58,756 nt of DNA, taken from the NCBI GenBank assembly GCA_022579005.1, contig MU401678.1, positions 1 to 58,756 on the forward strand, read 5' to 3'. Each line of letters opens with the position of its first letter. The first letter of the stretch is position 1. A model generated the notes under the pieces. It saw only the letters and a list, made by a program, of their open reading frames with translations. It ran no database searches and was not told the DNA's origin. Source of the stretch: Poronia punctata. Taxonomy: Eukaryota; Ascomycota; Sordariomycetes; Xylariales; Xylariaceae. Below, piece by piece: positions 11,683 through 23,531 of the stretch. Made by a program: the position numbers and the translations under genes.

Positions 11683-11768
11683 TACTATTTGCTTTTTTTA
11701 TAGCTAAGCGCTATATTTTCTTTATGTTATGCTTTAATTTTTATTAAATATATTTTGTAGTAATTTAT
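11683..11768 (+). repeat. 85-bp direct repeat right of Copia relic
   Basis: Matches 7,657-7,745, including GCTAAGCGCTATATTTT and the closing GTAGTAATTT. It lies about 1.9 kb after the RNase H end of the Copia relic, rather far for a 3' LTR unless other DNA has inserted between them. Confidence 0.6.
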
Positions 11769-13414
11769 ATTAAGCCTTTTTTATTTAGGTTTTATAATTG
11801 CTTTTATTTATTTAAACTATGCTATATAGCATAATATATTTTATTTTTGCTTTTATAATACTGCTGCTTTTAAAAAAAAACTAAAGTAAGTATAAAAACT
11901 ATTTTAAAGCAATAATACAAAAAACTTTAAAAAGTAAACTAAAAAGGTAAAAAAGTTAAATAAGCTTAGGGCTAAGATTTTAATAAAACTATATTATAAA
12001 AAAAAGGCTATATAGGTATTAGTATTAGTAAATAATATGCAAGCTAGAATTTAATAAATAGTAAGTTTAAAAATATAGTAAGTAGCATAATTGTAGCTGC
12101 TAACATTGTAAGCGTTTTTAGTATTATATAAAAAAGCGCATATTTATAAAAAATACTACTAGCACAATAGTAACTTATTATAGCTATATATATTGCCTAG
12201 CACTTAAGCTATATTATAAAAAGCAGCAAAAAAAGCTAAGTAAATATTGTTAGCTAAAGTTTTATAGCTGCTTAAAAAGCGTAAAAAGCCTAAAGAAGCT
12301 GCTATATTACGTATTTTTACTATTTTTTAAAAGCGTTATTACTTTTATATCCTAGCTATTTAGTTTAAGCTAAAGTATTAATAAAAAACTATGCATTAAT
12401 ATTTTTTAAGCATACAATAAAAAAGCTTAATGTTGCTAATGTTAATAAAAGTATTATAACTTTTTATAAGGTACTAATAGCAAATATAATAATTAAGTAG
12501 CTATTTTTATTATTTATAAAGATACTAATAACTATATAAACAGATTTAATATAGTAAGCATTTAGAACACTGTAGTTAGTAATAGTTATACTAATATAGT
12601 AGACTTTTATAAAAGCAAAGGCAAAGGTATAAGTACTAGTGCTGCTGTAAATATAGCTATAAATATAAGCGTTTTTAATTTACTAGTATTTATAAATTTT
12701 AAAAAAGTAAGATAGAAAATTATAATAAAGTTAAAAAAAAAATTTATTATTTGCTTTGTATTGTTTTTTTTATGTAAGCCGGCGGCTTTGTTTGCTTTGT
12801 TGCTAATAATATAGTAGTTATATTTAAAGCTAACTTTACTTTTTATATTGCATTATATAAGTATACTAATGCTTTATATTTAAGCTGCAACCTAATATTT
12901 GCTATATTAATAGTTATATACGTAGCCTAGCTGCTTAAATATAAAATATAATAAGTACTAGCTAATAAAATAACATAAATAACTTTTTTAATAGGTTAAA
13001 AAGCTAATTTAAGCTTATTAGTTTATAAGTAAAAAATAACTATATGCTACTAAATTTAAAAACAACTAATAAAGTGTTTAAAAAAACTAACTTTAATAAA
13101 GCTATAAAAAAAATATAAACAATTAAAACAAATGCGCTTTAATATTTTTAAACTTATAAGTAATAATAAGTTTAAATCCTATTAAATTATTAGTTAAAGC
13201 TAAGTAGGCAAGTTAAGCAACAAAACCCTTTTATAAACAAAGAAAATTTATATAACACCTATATAAAAAAATGCCTTACTCTTATAAGTAATTAGGCATA
13301 TTAAGGCCTAAGATTAGCGTGTAAACTATATAGCTCTACTTATAAAGCTATTTTAAAAAAAAAAAAAGGCCTTTATATAAGCAAATAAAAAACTTAAACA
13401 TATAATTAAATAAA
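11769..13414 (+). pseudogene. possible decayed coding region, unknown family
   Basis: No clean ORF. In one plus frame, short pieces such as AHIYKKYY, LYILPST and, further on, KKRKKPKEAAILRIF (about 12,130-12,330) look protein-like. The first two resemble AQIYNKY and LYILPRT at 22,867-22,952, where the DNA also matches. Near 12,550-12,700 another frame reads TNIVDFYKSKGKGISTSAAVN without a stop. None of this allows a family assignment. The interval could be a gene, a DNA transposon or several nested pieces. Confidence 0.25.
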
Positions 13415-15460
13415 ATATATATAAGTTTATAACTATTAAGTTTAATTATATTAAATATAGCTAATAGCTAAATATATAACTAGCTAATTAGCTTTTTAGC
13501 AAAGTATAACTTAAAATTAAAATAAGTATTTAATTTATAACTTATTATTTTTTATATACTTAGTTTTACTAAAAGTTAACTAAGCTTAAAATAACTTAAT
13601 TACTAATATTATTAAAACTATTAAAATAACTAAGCTTGCACTTTTTAACTGCTAAAAAAAGATAATATATAACTTTAATAGTTTTAAACATACTACTAAG
13701 ATTAAAGTTAGCAAAATATTAATATAAAATTAAATATAACACTATATTTATATAACTACATAATATATTTACTATAACGCAATATAAGTTATACTAACTA
13801 ATTATTTATATATATAAATAAAAACGTTTTATATAATTATTATATTTTATAATAGTTATTTTTTTAATTTGCTTTTAGTAAAAAATAGCTTTAATAACTA
13901 ATAAAGCTAAAAAACTTAAGTTTATTTTTTTTTTTAATATTTTTTAGTAATTATAATAAAAAAAATTTAAGCTTAAAATAAAAAATTAGCTTAGCAAATT
14001 TTTTAATGCTATACAAAAATTATTAAAGTTATAAATTTAATAATTAAAGTCTTCTTTTTTAGCTTATTTATAACTATATTAAAAAACGTATAACTAAACT
14101 ATAGCCTAATTAAAAGTTTTTTTAAGCCTAAAAGTAATAATACTTTAAAATAATAAGTTTTTTTTAAATACAAAGCTAAGCTTACTAATTCCTTTTTTTA
14201 TTGTTAAAAGAGTTGCCCTTTTTAGTATTACTATTTAAATTATTAATAACTACCAGTACTTTGTTTAAGTTTTTAATAACTAATATACTTTAAATATATA
14301 GCTAATAGTAACTTATTATGTTAATATAATATAACTATTCTTTTATTTACTAAGCTTTCTAGCTTATATATAACCTTTAATAAAAAGTAACTTTATTTTA
14401 TAACCTTTTTTTTTTATATAACATATTTATTAGTTTAAGCATTAAACTATTTATTTAACTAAGCAAAATAATCTTTTAAGTTGTTTATTTTAGTTTATTT
14501 TATAATGCTAAGCTAAGCTTACTAATTTTATTTCTTATTATTAAAAAAGTCTTTTATTATTATAATATTACTAGCTACGTTGTTAATAGCTACTAGTATT
14601 GCGCTATTTAAGTTTTTTATAACTCTTAGCACCTAGTTATATTATACTTAATAGTAATATAGCTAGTCGTTTTTATAACTTTTAGCATTTATATAAGTAA
14701 TACTATATTTAAAATAAAAAGTATAAAGTTAAAATAATTAAAAAAGTATTTGCATTAATTTTTAAAAGGGCTACTTTTAGCACTGCTATAAAGTAGGTTT
14801 AAAATTAAATTAATAAGTTAAAAGCCTTTAAAAAAGTTTATATAGTTATTAACATTACTAATTAAGCACACTTATTATTAAAGTTAGCTTTAATTATTAA
14901 AATAGCACCTACGGTAAAAAATAGCAACGCAAACTAGGTTTGTTTCCTTATTGCCTATATCTAGCATACTACATTTTAAAAAAATTTAATAGATTAAAAT
15001 AGGTTAAATAAATTAAAAAAGTAAAGTAAAGGTATTAGTATAAAGTAAAAAAAGTAAAGTTGTTAGTAAAAAGCTAGAAATATAATACTAAGGTAGTAAA
15101 GTTAGCAAAAGGGTTATAAAATTTAAGTAGTAAAGGTAGTAAAGGCAAAGAAGTAGTTAAACTAGTTAAAAATAATAAAAATAATAAAAATTCTTAAAAC
15201 TTATAATAGCAGTTAATTTGCTAAATTATAGTAAAGGCTTAATACCGCTAAATAAAGCCGCGCGTACTACTGCATTATACAATTATAATATATTGCTATA
15301 AGTTTAAATTAATACTAATAAATTAAAGCAGTAAAAGTTATGTTAAAAATAGTGTTAAAAAGTATAAAACAGTTTTAGTATTAATAAGTAAAAGTAAAAA
15401 GGTAAAAAAGTAAAAAAGTAGAAGTAAAGATAATAGTAAAAGGTAAAAAGGTTAATTAGT
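13415..15460. repeat. segmental duplication block A
   Basis: A 2-kb block whose start (TAAGTTTATAACTATTA) and end (runs of GTAAAAAAGTAAAAAAG then GGTTAATTAG) recur in the same order at 15,710-19,010. It includes one copy of a 67-bp unit (near 14,886-14,952) that is present four times in block B, and a surviving GCCGCGCG near 15,257. No intact gene. A minus-strand peptide motif occurs twice inside, described separately. Confidence 0.85.
14226..14630 (-). pseudogene. repeated peptide motif, unknown protein, block A
   Basis: On the minus strand two segments about 340 bp apart translate to related peptides: VIKNLNKVLVVINNLNSN (14,226-14,285) and VIKNLNSAILVAINN followed by VASN (14,565-14,630). 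Both lie beside the shared DNA word GCTAAGCTTACTAATT. The same peptide appears in block B and at about 19,910-19,975. The conserved pattern is VI(K/E)(N/D)LN, then L/P, V, (A/V)IN and (N/Y). It may be the internal repeat of a lost protein. I do not know the family. The alternative is a non-coding repeat whose translation is conserved only because its DNA is. Confidence 0.35.
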
Positions 15461-15467
15461 ATTATAA

Positions 15468-15708
15468 ATAAGTAGGTTTGCAAGCACCTAGCACCTTACT
15501 TAGCAAATCTTATAGCTAACTAATAGCTATAGCTATGTTTTTAACAAGTATAAAAAAAGATCTTTTATTTTATACTTTATATTAGTTTTTTAAATTTACA
15601 AGGTTATATAATAATATACCAAATTAACTATATTATATTAACTTTAATCGCTTTTGCGTACAAGCACTAATTTGTCTTCCTAATTCAATTAACTTTTACT
15701 TTTATAAA
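15468..15708 (+). repeat. 245-bp dispersed repeat, copy 3
   Basis: The least mutated copy: it keeps CACCTAGCACC, TTCCTAATTCAATT and TTTGCGTACAAGCAC. It lies exactly between block A and block B, with only a few bases on either side. Copy 1 similarly lies between the two block-T copies. An element at the junction of two duplications could have served as a recombination site. Confidence 0.9.
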
Positions 15709-16559
15709 AATATATATAAGTTTATAACTATTAGGTTTAATTATATTAAATCTAGCTAACAGCTAAACATATAACTAAGCAAATAGCTTTTTAAAAAAAG
15801 ATTTTTTTAAATTAAAACTAGTATTTAAACTATAATATACTATTTTTTACCTACTTAGTCTTATTAGGAGTTAACTAAGCTTAAAATAACCTAATTACTA
15901 ACATTACTAAAGCTGTTAAAATAACTAAGCTTGTACTTTTTAACTACTAAAAAAAGATAACATATAACTTTAACAATTTTAAAAGTAGCACTAAAATTAT
16001 AGTTAGCAAGGCATTAAATAAGATTAAATATAATATTATATTTGTATAGCTATATAATATATTTAATATAATATAATACTAATTAAACTAACTAATTATT
16101 TATATGTATAAATAAAAACGCTTTATATAATTATTATATTTTATAATAGTTGTCTTTTTAATCTGCTTTTAGTAAAAAATAGCTTTACTAACTAATAAAG
16201 TTAAAAAAGTTAGGTTTATTTTTTTTTTTACTATTTTTTGCTAGTTATAATAAGTAGGATTTAAGCTTAAAATAAAAAACTAGCTTAGCAAATTTTATAA
16301 TGCTAAAATTGTCTATATTAAAATATTTTTTATATTTATAAACTTAAAGCTTTTAAGCATCTATGCTTTTATTACTTTAATTAATTTATTTTATTTAGCC
16401 CTTAGTAATAAAATAACTTGTAATATTGTTTTTATAACAATTGTTAAAGTAATTTAATAATTAAAGTTTTTTTTTATATTTTATTTATAACTATATTAAA
16501 AGACGTAAACTAAAAAAGGGCCTAATAAAAGGTTTTTTTAAGCCTAGGAATAATAGTAC

Positions 16560-17165
16560 CTTAAAAAATAGCAGTTTAAAGTTTTTGTTCTACTTTAACT
16601 AAACTTTAGTAGCAAAACTATTACTTAACTTTTGTAACTTTTAAAAAATATAAAAATAATGGCTTAAGCTATGCATTAAAACTATAAACTTAAGCACTTT
16701 TTTAGTTTTTTTTAAAATTATATTAGTTTATTATTTAATAAGCTTATTAATATTTAAATATATTAAATTAAAAACTTTGTTTAGCTTAGCTAGCTTTAAA
16801 AACACTTTAAAGATTAGCTTGCTTTAAGTTTTTAAATGTTATAATTTATATTGCTAAGGGGTTTATAAAGACTTATAGTTATTAGGCAAGGAGAAAAAGT
16901 TTATTTATAAAGTAAAGGTTTTTTATATTTACTTATATAGGCGTTTTAGTATAAACTTAACTTATATACGTAGGCACTAAGACTAAAAACGTAATACTGC
17001 AAAAGTAAAATTTATTATTGCAAGTAATATTAAAAGCAAATAAGTAGGCTTGTTTTAAGCAACACTTTTGCTAAAAGGTAAAAAATTCTCTAGTTTACTT
17101 AACTACTTTACTTAAAGCTAATATGTACTACTACCTAGTTATATAAACAAAAACGTTAATAAGCA
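16560..17165 (+). other. DNA present in block B only
   Basis: About 600 bp with no counterpart in block A. One plus frame near 16,870-17,070 reads KFIYKVKVFYIYLYRRFSIN and then KVKFIIASNIKSK with few stops, which is longer than expected here by chance, but no family is recognised. It may be an inserted fragment of a transposon or gene. Confidence 0.3.
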
Positions 17166-17519
17166 TATAATATATTTAATATAATAGAATACTAATTATA
17201 CTAACTAATTATTTATATATATATTTAAAAATAGTTTATAAAATTATTAAAGTATATACGTATATAATTTAATACTTATATAATATTAGATTTATATAGT
17301 AGCTATTATAAAAAAGACTTTTATATTTTATATAATATATTTATTAGCATAAGCTGCTGTTTAAAAAGGCAAGATAATTTGCTAGATTGTTTGTTTTAAT
17401 TTTTAATAAATATAAAGCTAAGCTTACTAATTCCTTTCTTTATTATTAAAAAAGTTGCCTTTTTTAGTGCTAAAAAAAGCTACGCTTACTAATTCCCTTT
17501 TTTATTATTAAAAAAGTTG

Positions 17520-17930
17520 CCCTTTTTAGTATTACTATTTAAATTATTAATAACTACTAGTACTTTGTTTAAGTCTTTAATAACTAGTACACTTTAAATA
17601 TATAGCTAATAGTAACTTATTACGTTAATATAATATAACTATTTTTTTATCTACTAAGCCTTTTAGCTTATATATAACCTTTAATAAAAAGCAACTTTAT
17701 TTTATAACCTTTTTATTTTATATAATATATTTATTAGTTTAAGCGTTAAATTATCTATTTAACTAGGCAAGATAATTTTTTAAGTTGTTTATTTTAGTTT
17801 TTTTAGTGTGCTAAGCTAAGCTTACTAATTTTAGTCTTTTTTATTAAATAAGTTTTTTATTATTATAGTATTATTGTTTAAATAGTTAATAGCTACTAGT
17901 ATAGCGTTATTTAAGTTTTTTATAGTTCTT
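17520..17930 (-). pseudogene. repeated peptide motif, unknown protein, block B
   Basis: Counterpart of the 14,226-14,630 motif. The minus strand gives VIKDLNKVLVVINNL (17,530-17,580) and TIKNLNNAILVAINYLNNN (17,865-17,930). Spacing of the two motifs is again about 340 bp. Family unknown. Confidence 0.35.
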
Positions 17931-18186
17931 AGCACCTAGTTATATTGTACTTAGTAGTAATATAGCTAGTTGTTTTTATAGTTTTTAGCGTTTATATAGG
18001 TAACGCTATATTTAAAGTAAAGGGCATAGGCTTAAAATAATTTAAAAGATATTTGCATTAATTTAGCAAGGAAGCTACCTTTAGCACTGCTATTAAGTAG
18101 GTTTAAAATTAAATTAATAAGTTAAAAGCTTTTAAAAGGTTTATATAGTTATTAACATTATTAATTAAGTATACTTATTATTAAGG

Positions 18187-18454
18187 TTAGCTTTAATTAT
18201 TAAAATAGCACTTATAGCAAAGAATAGCAACGTAAATTAGGTTTGTTTTTTTATTAGCTTTAACTATTAAAATAGCACCTATAGCAAAAAACAGCAACGC
18301 AAACTAGGTCTGTTTTCTTATTAGCTTTAACTATTAAAATAGTACTTGTAGCAAAAAATAGTAACGCAAACTAGGTCTGTTTTCTTATTAGCTTTAACTA
18401 TAAAAATAGTACTTGCTATAAAAAACAGCAACGCAAACTAGGTCCGTTTTCTTA
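18187..18454. repeat. four 67-bp tandem units
   Basis: Units start with TTAGCTTTAA at 18,187, 18,254, 18,321 and 18,388, an exact 67-base period. Each carries AAAATAG(C/T)AC and CAACGCAAACTAGGT in more or less mutated form. The equivalent place in block A has only one unit, so the expansion happened in one block after, or during, duplication. Confidence 0.92.
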
Positions 18455-19129
18455 TTGCTTGCATCTAGCATACTATATTTTAAAAAATTTTAATAAATTA
18501 AAATAAAGTAAATAAATTAAAAAAGTAAAGAAAAAGTGTTTATATAAAATAAAATAAGTAAAGTTGTTAGCAAAAAGCTGCAAATATAATACTAAAGTAG
18601 TAAAGTTAGCAAAAAAGTTATAAAATTTAAGTAATAAAAGCAGTAAAAGCAATAAAGCAATTAAACTAGTTAAAAATAGTTAAAATAATAAAAATTTTTA
18701 AAACTTATAATAGCAGTTATAATAGTAGTAGTAATTAATTTGCTAAATTATAGTAAAAGCTTAATACTGCTAAATAAAGCCGCGCGCACTACTATATTAA
18801 GCAATTATAATATATTACTATAAGTTTAAATTAATACTAATGTTTTAAAGCGATAAAAGTTATATTAAAAGGTTTTAAAAGTATTAAAAATAGTATTAAA
18901 AAGTATAAAACAGTATTAGTATTAATAAGTAAAAGTAAAAAAGTAAAAAAGTAAAAAAGTAAAAGTAAAGGCAAGGTAATAGTAAAAAGTAAAAAAGTTA
19001 ATTAGTTATAAGTAAGTTATAATTAGTTAAGTAAGGCTAGGTATTAATTATAACGCCTTATTAGCTATTGCACTATATTGCAGCTAACTACACCTACTTA
19101 GCACTGCACTCTAGCAAATTTAGTACTAA

Positions 19130-19490
19130 CCTTATAATAAATATAGCATTTCTTAGCCTTATATTTACGCTTTAAACCTTTATAATAGCTTAAAAAAACT
19201 ACAACGCAATTTTATTATAGTAGCTACTTTTTAAAGTGCTTATATAAAGTTGCTACAATAGTAAGTAAAAAAGCGTTTTTTATTTAAAGCTTCTTTTTAG
19301 TAACCGTTTTAAAAAATATATGCTTTTTTAAAAATCCTTAAAAAGTAATAAGCTTTTTTTAAAAAAAGTGTTTTTTGCTAGTTTACAAAGCAAGCTTAAA
19401 TAACTATAAGTAAGTAAAAGAAAAAATAAAAGCCTTTTTTTAATATATAAGGCTATTTATACAAAGCGCTTTTTTAAAGTAAGCAAGCCG
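19130..19490 (+). repeat. repeat C, copy 1 (truncated)
   Basis: Starts with ACGCTTTAAACCTTTATAAT and matches 20,077-20,545, but lacks the middle part found at 20,225-20,440. The end (AAAGCAAGC, then CCTTTTTTTAATATATAA, then AAAGCGCTT) is shared. Translated near 19,380 it gives FTKQA, the tail of the peptide described at 20,340. Confidence 0.75.
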
Positions 19491-20059
19491 TAATAATAAA
19501 ATTTTAGCAAAGCTTAAGTAACAAAATAGTTAAAGCAAATATACTTAAAAGTATTAGTTACTTATACTTTATATTAGTACTTATACTAAGTATAAATAAT
19601 AGTATAAAAACCTTAGCTTATATAAAAATATAAAGAAAATATATAGTAAAATGTTTACTTAAAAAAAAAAACAACAATATAAATAATATAGCCTACGTAA
19701 TATAAGCACTAACAAACATAAAGCAAAAATACTTTAAAGTAAATATAAAAACGTATATAACTAGCTTTTAAATTAGTATTAAAATATATATATATATATT
19801 ATCTAGTTATATACTTTATATACTTATAAACATTATATAAATATTAACATTATATATATAAAAACATTAATTATTATTATATAAATAACATTATTATCTA
19901 GTTTTTAATTATAGTATTACTATTTAAGTAGTTAATAGCTACCGGTATTTTGCTGTTTAAGTTTTTTATAACTATTAAGTAGCCTTTATTACTTAATAGT
20001 TTTATATTATTTTTAAACCGCCTTTACTTTATAGCATTTTTGTTATTATTTTAAAAAAT
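19491..20059. other. mostly unassigned, one copy of a peptide repeat
   Basis: AT-rich DNA with a TATATATATA run near 19,785. At about 19,910-19,980 the minus strand reads VIKNLNSKIPVAINYLNSN, the fifth copy of the motif seen in blocks A and B, which shows that the motif is dispersed beyond those blocks. Nothing else is recognised. Confidence 0.45.
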
Positions 20060-20545
20060 TATAAATACTTTATATTTACGCTTTAAACCTTTATAATAGC
20101 TTAAAACAACTATAACGCAATTTTATTATAGTAGCTACTTTTTAACGTGCTTATATAAAGTTACTACAATAGTAAATAAAAAGGCGTTGCCTATTTAGCG
20201 CTTAATTTAATAAATATATGCTTTTTTAAAAATCCTTAAAAAGCGTTAAGCTTTTTTTTAATAAAATATCTTTTGCTAAATAAATAGCAAGCGTTTAATA
20301 CTAAAATTGTTATTATTCTTATTTATTTATTATTATTATAAAGCATTGCTTAGGTTCTTTTTGCTAGCATTGCATTTATATTATAAAAAAGGTCGCCGGG
20401 GCTTTTTTTTATAGTTTTTAAAATATTTTACAAAACTAGTTTGCAAAGCAAGCCTAAATAACCGTAAGTAGGTAAAAAAAAAAATAAAAGCCTTTTTTTA
20501 ATATATAACGCTATTTATATAAAGCGCTTGCTTAAAGTAGGCATA
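20060..20545 (+). repeat. repeat C, copy 2, with conserved peptide
   Basis: Longer version of 19,130-19,490. From 20,341 the plus strand translates to KHCLGSFC, stop, HCIYIIKKVAGAFFYSF, stop, NILQN, stop, FAKQA. The stops sit where Gln is read as the likely original residue. The same peptide pattern occurs at about 23,225 and 23,532. The DNA keeps an unusually GC-rich word, GGTCGCCGGGGC. It could be the end of a protein from an unknown mobile element. Confidence 0.45.
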
Positions 20546-22863
20546 GTTATATACTAAAAACTATTATTTAAGCTAATATATATATACTATTTATAGCTAG
20601 CAGCACATTATACTTTACCTTATACGTTAAGCAAAAAGTACGCATACTTTTTTATTTTCTTATTTAGCTTACAATAAATATAACATAGCTGCTATATTAT
20701 ATTTAAGTTATTTTTATTTACTTTTTTTAAAATAGTTAGCCTTAGTGCTTTTTTTAGCATAAGCAACACTAGTAAGCCCTATAAGCTTTTGTTTTTTTAA
20801 ATATGTTTGCTATTATATACGTTTAAAAACTTAATTATTGCTTGCTACTATAGCAAGCTATATCTTTATACCAGCAGTTTAACTAGCTTATAATTACTTA
20901 TATTAATATAATATTTAGTCTTTACAATTACCTTAGTACAGCGTTGTTTTAAGTTAAATAAGCTAAAAAAGTGTATTACGTAGTGTTTTAAATAACTTAT
21001 TACCTAGTTTGTTTTTAATGTTTTTTTATACTATCTTACTTATAGTTAAAGCTTTTTTTTGCTTTTTAGCATTATAGTTCTTAGCTATATACTTGCTATA
21101 GCTAAGTAAGCAAATTTTATGCTTAGTACTACTAAATGCGCTATAAGGCATAGTTTTAGCGTTTTATTAACGTTTATAAATATAACTACTTTATTTTAGC
21201 CTTTGTTTAAAAATAAGCTACTTTATTAGTAAAATAAGCACTTTAAAAGTATAATATTTTTTAAAAAAGTGTTGTTAAAAACAACGCCTACAGTTATTAA
21301 CTGTTTTAATAAAGCTTTTTTATTACTTATAACTTATTTAGCTATAACCTTGTAGTTTTAATTAATATAAGGCCTAAAGCCTTTAACTTTTTTTATTGTT
21401 ACTTTGCGTTTGCTAAAGTATAGCCGTAGCTGCTATACTATACTTTTAAAAACATAGCAGCTAATATAGCTATAATCTAAAAACACTAAGAATTTAGTTT
21501 TATTCCCAAGCTTTGCGTTAAATAAGTTATAATAGTTAAAATAACAATTATATAGCTTATTTCTTTTAGCTTTTAGTCTACTTAAGCCCTCGTTAGCTTA
21601 AACTAGCAAAATAAAAAAAATAAAGTTTTTTAAGACTATTTATAAAAATAACCTTATTAGTATTAAATAAGTCCTAAGATAAATATTGTTTAAAACTAAA
21701 TAGTGCCGTTGCTTAGTTAAATATAATAAAATAACTAATTTAAACCTTAAGTAAAAAAGCAATAAATATATACTAAGTTTTTTAAAATTATTTACACGTA
21801 TAAAAATAACTTTATAAGACCTTTTTTTAGTGCAGTATAAAAATCTTTACTTATTATAGGTATATATATATAAGCATATGCCTTTTTTTATTATAGATTT
21901 TTAAAAAATCTACATTTTCTACTTATAAAAAGACAGGGTCTAAATGCCCTTTATAATTATAAGTAACTTTAAAAGTATAAACAAGAATATTAAAAATAAG
22001 TAGTAAAGTATATATTTTTTAAGTACATTAGTACATTTAGCGTAAAAAATTTATTAGATAATATAAAGATAATTATATACCTAATTGCAAATTATATAAT
22101 TAGTTAATACTTTCTACCTTATAATATAAATAAGTTTGCAAATTTTCTATAACAAAAAGAGATAAAGTAAGTAGGTAGCCCTAGTTATATAAATACTTAT
22201 TTATATACTTTTAAATTTACTATATAATTTTTTAGCACTTAAAAGTACGTAGTGCATTCTAGCTAAAATATATAAATATTTAATTAAGTTTAAAGTTAGC
22301 TAGGCTAAGCGTTGCTATAATAAGCAGCCTAGGTACCTACTTATATAATAAATACGTAGCTAATTAACTTATAACAACTTATATAAGTATAATATAAAAA
22401 TTATATTTGCTTATAATACTTTGCCTAGCTACTTGCTAGCTCTTACGTTTATAGCTACGTTTAACTTAACTAAATTAAATATAGCAAAGGTGTTATAATA
22501 TAAGTAATACTATAAACATCTAGTTTTAAAGTTGTTGCTCTTTTATTTTTTTTATTACGGTCTTTTTTATATAATAAAAGGTGTAGGTTATAAGCAGCTA
22601 TTTTGCTTGTATAGCTAGCCTACAGCACTTATACTAGCTATTAGTTATAAAAGCTAGCATAAAGTGCCTAAGTGCTTAAGTATACTAGCAAAAGCTGTCT
22701 TATTTAAATTTATATTTTTATAACTATATAACTTAAAATAATATAAAGTATTACTTTTATTATTATTTAACTTATATTATAACTTAAAAGCGACAATAAA
22801 AAAAGCACTACTAAAGCTAGCAGCTACAATGCTCTTTATTTAAAGGCTATAAGCTCCTTATAA
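20546..22863. other. unassigned, heavily mutated DNA
   Basis: About 2.3 kb with no second copy seen in the window. Both strands were read. On the minus strand near 21,000-21,200 pieces such as TMPYSAFSSTKHKICLL and KNKLGNKLFKTLRN look protein-like but match no family I know. Repeated GTACATTAG-type words occur near 22,020. No RNA gene was found. Confidence 0.4.
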
Positions 22864-23365
22864 TAAAGCGCAAATTTATAATAAGTACTAATAGCGCAGT
22901 AGTATTCTTTTATAGCTATATATATTGCCTAGAACTTAGGCTATATTATCTTTTATTTAATATACCCTTTTACTAGTAAAAGTATTATATATTATACTAT
23001 ATATAACCTTATTAGCTATAAATAAGTTTATATTATTAAAAAGTATTAGATTAAGTTATACTATAAAGTTAAACAAAGTAGCTAAAAGCGTTTATATAAT
23101 AACTAATATATTTAAAGCAATCTTAGCAAGTAAAAAAATAATAGCAAGTTATATAGCAACTATTGTGCTTAAAATAGTTACTATAAAAATTAAAGCAAAG
23201 GTAGCCTATGCAGTTCTAGTAATAAAGCATAGCTTAAATACTTTTTACTAGCATTGCATTTATATTGTAGTAAAAGTTAGCGCAGCTTTTGCTTATAGCT
23301 TTTAAAGTATTTTGCAATACTAGTTTATAAAGCAAGCTTAAGTAACTATAAATAAGTAAAAAAAA
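22864..23365 (+). pseudogene. decayed protein fragment, unknown family
   Basis: One plus frame runs from KAQIYNKY through LYILPRT, then 96 codons without a stop (22,961 to the TAG at 23,249), then HCIYIVVKVSAAFAYSF, stop, SILQY, stop, FIKQA. The open part includes LAINKFILLKSIRLSYTIK and AILASKKIIASYIATIV. It has no ATG start and all its stops are TAA or TAG. The left part resembles DNA at 12,133-12,216. The right part repeats at 20,341 and 23,532. This joins two separate repeat families in one frame, which supports a former protein, but I cannot name it. Confidence 0.4.
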
Positions 23366-23409
23366 TAATACTTTTATTAAATAGTAATAGTTTTATTTTT
23401 ATAGTTAAA

Positions 23410-23450
23410 TTTAAATAAAAAAGTTAAAACCTTTAACTTTTTTATTTAAA
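23410..23450. repeat. perfect 19-bp inverted repeat
   Basis: Arms of 19 bp (23,410-23,428 and 23,432-23,450) around the loop ACC. The arm is TTTAAATAAAAAAGTTAAA. It follows the conserved peptide of the preceding fragment by a few tens of bases. Similar hairpins follow at 23,723 and 23,785. Confidence 0.9.
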
Positions 23451-23531
23451 AAAATATATAAAATATTTTTTGCTAAATAGGTAGTAAGCGTCTAATACTA
23501 AAGTTGTTATTGTTTTAGTTTGTTTATTATT

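Larger units (their letters stand above)
15710..19010. repeat. segmental duplication block B
   Basis: Larger version of block A. Extra DNA is present at about 16,560-17,165, after which part of the earlier sequence (ATATATTTAATATAATA, first at 16,055) recurs at 17,168. A GCTAAGCTTACTAATT segment is also doubled near 17,410-17,530, and the 67-bp unit is expanded to four copies. Differences from block A are mostly C/T and G/A. Confidence 0.85.
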
